Assembly (NCBI GenBank): GCA_959020035.1 | Contig: CAUEQX010000023.1 | Span: 1 to 16,733 of the forward strand | DNA length: 16,733 nucleotides | Direction of reading: 5' to 3' | Origin: an uncultured Collinsella sp. | Lineage (GTDB): Bacteria > Actinomycetota > Coriobacteriia > Coriobacteriales > Coriobacteriaceae | In this document: piece after piece, positions 15,546 through 16,733 of the stretch | Layout: every line of letters starts with the position of its first letter | How positions within the stretch are numbered: the stretch's first letter is position 1 | Position numbers and translations under genes: made by a program | The notes under the pieces: model-generated | Database searches by the model: none | What the model was told of the DNA's origin: nothing | What the model saw: the letters and a program-made list of their open reading frames with translations, nothing else

Positions 15546-15596
15546 TTTGAAACGAAAAACGCGTGAGAACGTCAAAATTGTTAAAGCGTTTCAACA
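15546..15596 (-). promoter_or_regulatory. fucO control region with LacI-type operator
   Basis: At 15579-15596 an 18-bp imperfect palindrome fits TGTTnAAnCGnTTnAACA, with the central CG typical of LacI/CcpA-family operators. An inverted copy of its half-site (TTGAAACG, 15547-15554) lies 40 bp away, about four helical turns. Between them TTGACG (15570-15575 on the minus strand) could be a -35; the matching -10 is weak (TTTCAA), as is common for activated or repressed promoters. Confidence 0.5.
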
Positions 15597-15611
15597 GATG
15601 ATGAAAAATAT

Positions 15612-15640
15612 TGCGGCAAAGGGACAGCCCCTTTGCCGCA
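15612..15640 (-). terminator. palindromic hairpin/terminator after the DUF1275 gene
   Basis: Perfect 12-bp arms TGCGGCAAAGGG/CCCTTTGCCGCA with a 5-nt loop, 5 bp past the DUF1275 stop. On the gene's strand it is followed by AATATTTTT, so it can act as an intrinsic terminator. Its GGGACAGCCCC centre resembles the GGGAC vocabulary of the other palindromes. Confidence 0.7.
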
Positions 15641-15645
15641 TTCGG

Positions 15646-16362
15646 TTACTTTCGGCAGCCCTCTTTCCAAGCCTCGGCCGCAACCTTCCAGCGTAAGCGC
15701 AAGTCGCGCTCGCGGTCGATGAACATGATGGCAAACGCGACAAACAGCAGCAAGCTCGCCACGACGATGGCGTGCAGGCCCATGCGCTCAATACACCAGT
15801 TGCCCAACCCGGCGCCAAACACAACGGTAAAGATCACGCCAAAGTACAGCAGGCCGTTTTCCAAAAAGCCGCGCCTGTGGGTGATGATGTAATCGTCCAC
15901 GTTTTGCAGCGCGTTGCGCAAGTTGCCGATGCACATGGTCGTAGCGATGCCGTGACCGTGGATCTTGCGGAAGCTCTCGACCTGCATGCCGCAGGCAAAC
16001 GAGGTGAGGCAGTTGGCGAGCAGGTTGAAATTGCCGCCCGGGATAAAGCTCACTCCCAGCAAGATAACGGCTTCAAAAAACACCGTTACCTGGCGCCAGT
16101 GAATCACGCTGCCAAACCGTTCGTGTACCAGGTCGGCAAGCATAATGCCCACGGCAAACGACACCACGGGGAAGAAATAGCGTCCCGCCAGCTGCCAGTT
16201 GCCCTCCGAGATGCTTACACCCACGAGCAGGATGTTGCCCGTCTGCGCGTTGGCGAAAACATGATCGCGCCCAATGTACGAATACACATCCATAAAGCCA
16301 CCGGCGAGCGCCAAGATAATGCCCAGCTCGATGGACTCCGATATCTGTTTGGCACGCTGCAT
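15646..16362 (-). CDS. DUF1275 (YoaK-type) membrane protein
   Basis: An integral membrane protein of the DUF1275/YoaK family; function unknown. It has 238 residues from the ATG at 16362. The family signature is GGFMDVYSYIGRDHVFANAQTGN (about 21-43). Hydrophobic segments lie at about 12-30, 40-52, 63-82, 90-110, 168-186 and 192-213, consistent with about six membrane passes. The C-terminus is basic and cytosolic-looking (ERDLRLRWKVAAEAW). The frame is open to 16596, but AAGGAGG lies 10 bases upstream of 16362 and the homologous region begins there, so the upstream 78 codons are rejected. It ends before the 15612-15640 hairpin and is divergent from the gene starting at 16616. Confidence 0.88.
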   Translation of the reverse strand: MQRAKQISESIELGIILALAGGFMDVYSYIGRDHVFANAQTGNILLVGVSISEGNWQLAGRYFFPVVSFAVGIMLADLVHERFGSVIHWRQVTVFFEAVILLGVSFIPGGNFNLLANCLTSFACGMQVESFRKIHGHGIATTMCIGNLRNALQNVDDYIITHRRGFLENGLLYFGVIFTVVFGAGLGNWCIERMGLHAIVVASLLLFVAFAIMFIDRERDLRLRWKVAAEAWKEGCRK

Positions 16363-16615
16363 CGTCGTGCATCCTCCTTGTTGACGACTCTCTCGTGCGT
16401 TGGCGGAAACATAGCCGCCGTTCATACTGTAACCCATTGACAACATGGCGTGCGCGCGAGACGGGTTCTCCAACGCGCAGATACACAGTCTGGAAACAAA
16501 CGACACGCGCATCGACGCGCCAATCCGCCAGCTCATGTACTCCCCCAGTCTTTTTAGCCCCGTCCCAAAAAGACTGGTTACAATTACGTGCAGCATACAG
16601 ACACCGGGAGGGATC
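16363..16615. other. divergent intergenic region before the last gene
   Basis: This 253-bp gap carries the GGGACGGGG hairpin (16545-16577) and, right after it, TACAAT at 16579-16584, a possible -10 for the plus-strand gene with a leader of about 25-30 nt. No confident minus-strand promoter for the DUF1275 gene was found. Frames through the gap look like shadows. Confidence 0.4.
16545..16577. repeat. hairpin with GGGACGGGG core
   Basis: Perfect 11-bp arms CCAGTCTTTTT/AAAAAGACTGG enclose AGCCCCGTCCC; on the minus strand this is TTGGGACGGGGCT. The core is shared with the hairpins at 9930-9954 and 8702-8790 while the arms are different. It lies just upstream of the TACAAT box of the gene at 16616. 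Confidence 0.75.
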
Positions 16616-16733
16616 GTGGCAAAAAAGCCTCAGCACGCTCAGAACAGCCAACGCGGACAGCAGGGCAAACAGGGCCAGCAGCAAAAGCGCGGCGGCAAGG
16701 CGCAGGCCACGGTCGCCCGCACCAAGCATTCCC
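16616..16733 (+). CDS. unidentified protein, basic Gln/Gly-rich N-terminus (partial)
   Basis: GTG at 16616 is preceded by GGGAGGG three bases upstream, and the frame stays open to the window end (39 codons). The product begins (M/V)AKKPQHAQNSQRGQQGKQ and continues rich in Gln, Gly, Lys and Arg, a disordered positively charged tail. Such tails precede RNA-binding or membrane-associated domains in many actinobacterial proteins, but nothing seen here identifies a family. No hydrophobic segment appears in the visible part. Confidence 0.6.
   Translation, partial: MAKKPQHAQNSQRGQQGKQGQQQKRGGKAQATVARTKHS

Noticed and set aside
16363..16729. Upstream extension of the DUF1275 frame and a second minus-strand ORF (16073-16729)
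   Set aside because: DUF1275 similarity and the AAGGAGG site start at 16362. The other frame reads through DUF1275 out of phase and through the start of the opposite gene.

Overview
The window is a dense, GC-rich bacterial chromosome segment (roughly 60% GC or more by eye) with Shine-Dalgarno sites and long antisense ORF shadows. Three features point to Actinomycetota of the Coriobacteriia type, with Collinsella my best guess: the gene set (DnaE with an intact PHP site, AddAB, YerC-like regulator, FucO, MnmA), the codon bias, and the many short intergenic palindromes. The organism is an inference; no rRNA gene is present. I see no phage, plasmid, CRISPR array, tRNA gene or complete insertion sequence.

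Layout, left to right. 1-1619 (-): the first ~540 residues of replicative polymerase DnaE, cut by the window edge. 1795-8619 (-): addB then addA, a two-gene operon 3 bp apart encoding the AddAB helicase-nuclease for double-strand break processing. 8839-9138 (-): a TrpR/YerC-family DNA-binding protein with its own terminator. 9462-9827 (+): a small YvlD/phage-holin-like membrane protein. 9964-10392 (-) and 10645-11583 (+): an Rrf2-family regulator divergent from cysteine synthase cysK, with a strong promoter and an inverted repeat sitting between its -35 and -10. 11765-12865 (+): mnmA, tRNA 2-thiouridylase, with an intrinsic terminator between its only visible promoter and its start. 13021-14049 (-): M42 metallopeptidase. 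14305-15480 (-): fucO-type lactaldehyde reductase with a LacI-type operator upstream. 15646-16362 (-): DUF1275/YoaK membrane protein. 16616-end (+): the start of an unidentified gene with a basic, Gln/Gly-rich N-terminus.

Functional links: the Rrf2 regulator, cysK and mnmA form a sulfur cluster (cysteine synthesis, then sulfur transfer to tRNA). DnaE and AddAB both serve genome maintenance. FucO stands alone but carries its own control region.

The most unusual content is between genes. Six intergenic spaces carry near-perfect palindromes in two or three recurring sequence families: one with core GGGACGGGG, one with arm TTGCGGTGRAATAG, and a GCGGCAAAGGG hairpin. A separate 129-bp nested palindrome lies just after fucO. 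AddB also stands out: it has lost two of the four cysteines expected for the C-terminal iron-sulfur staple and carries an 18-bp tandem repeat encoding an Ala/Lys/Asp-rich hexapeptide linker.
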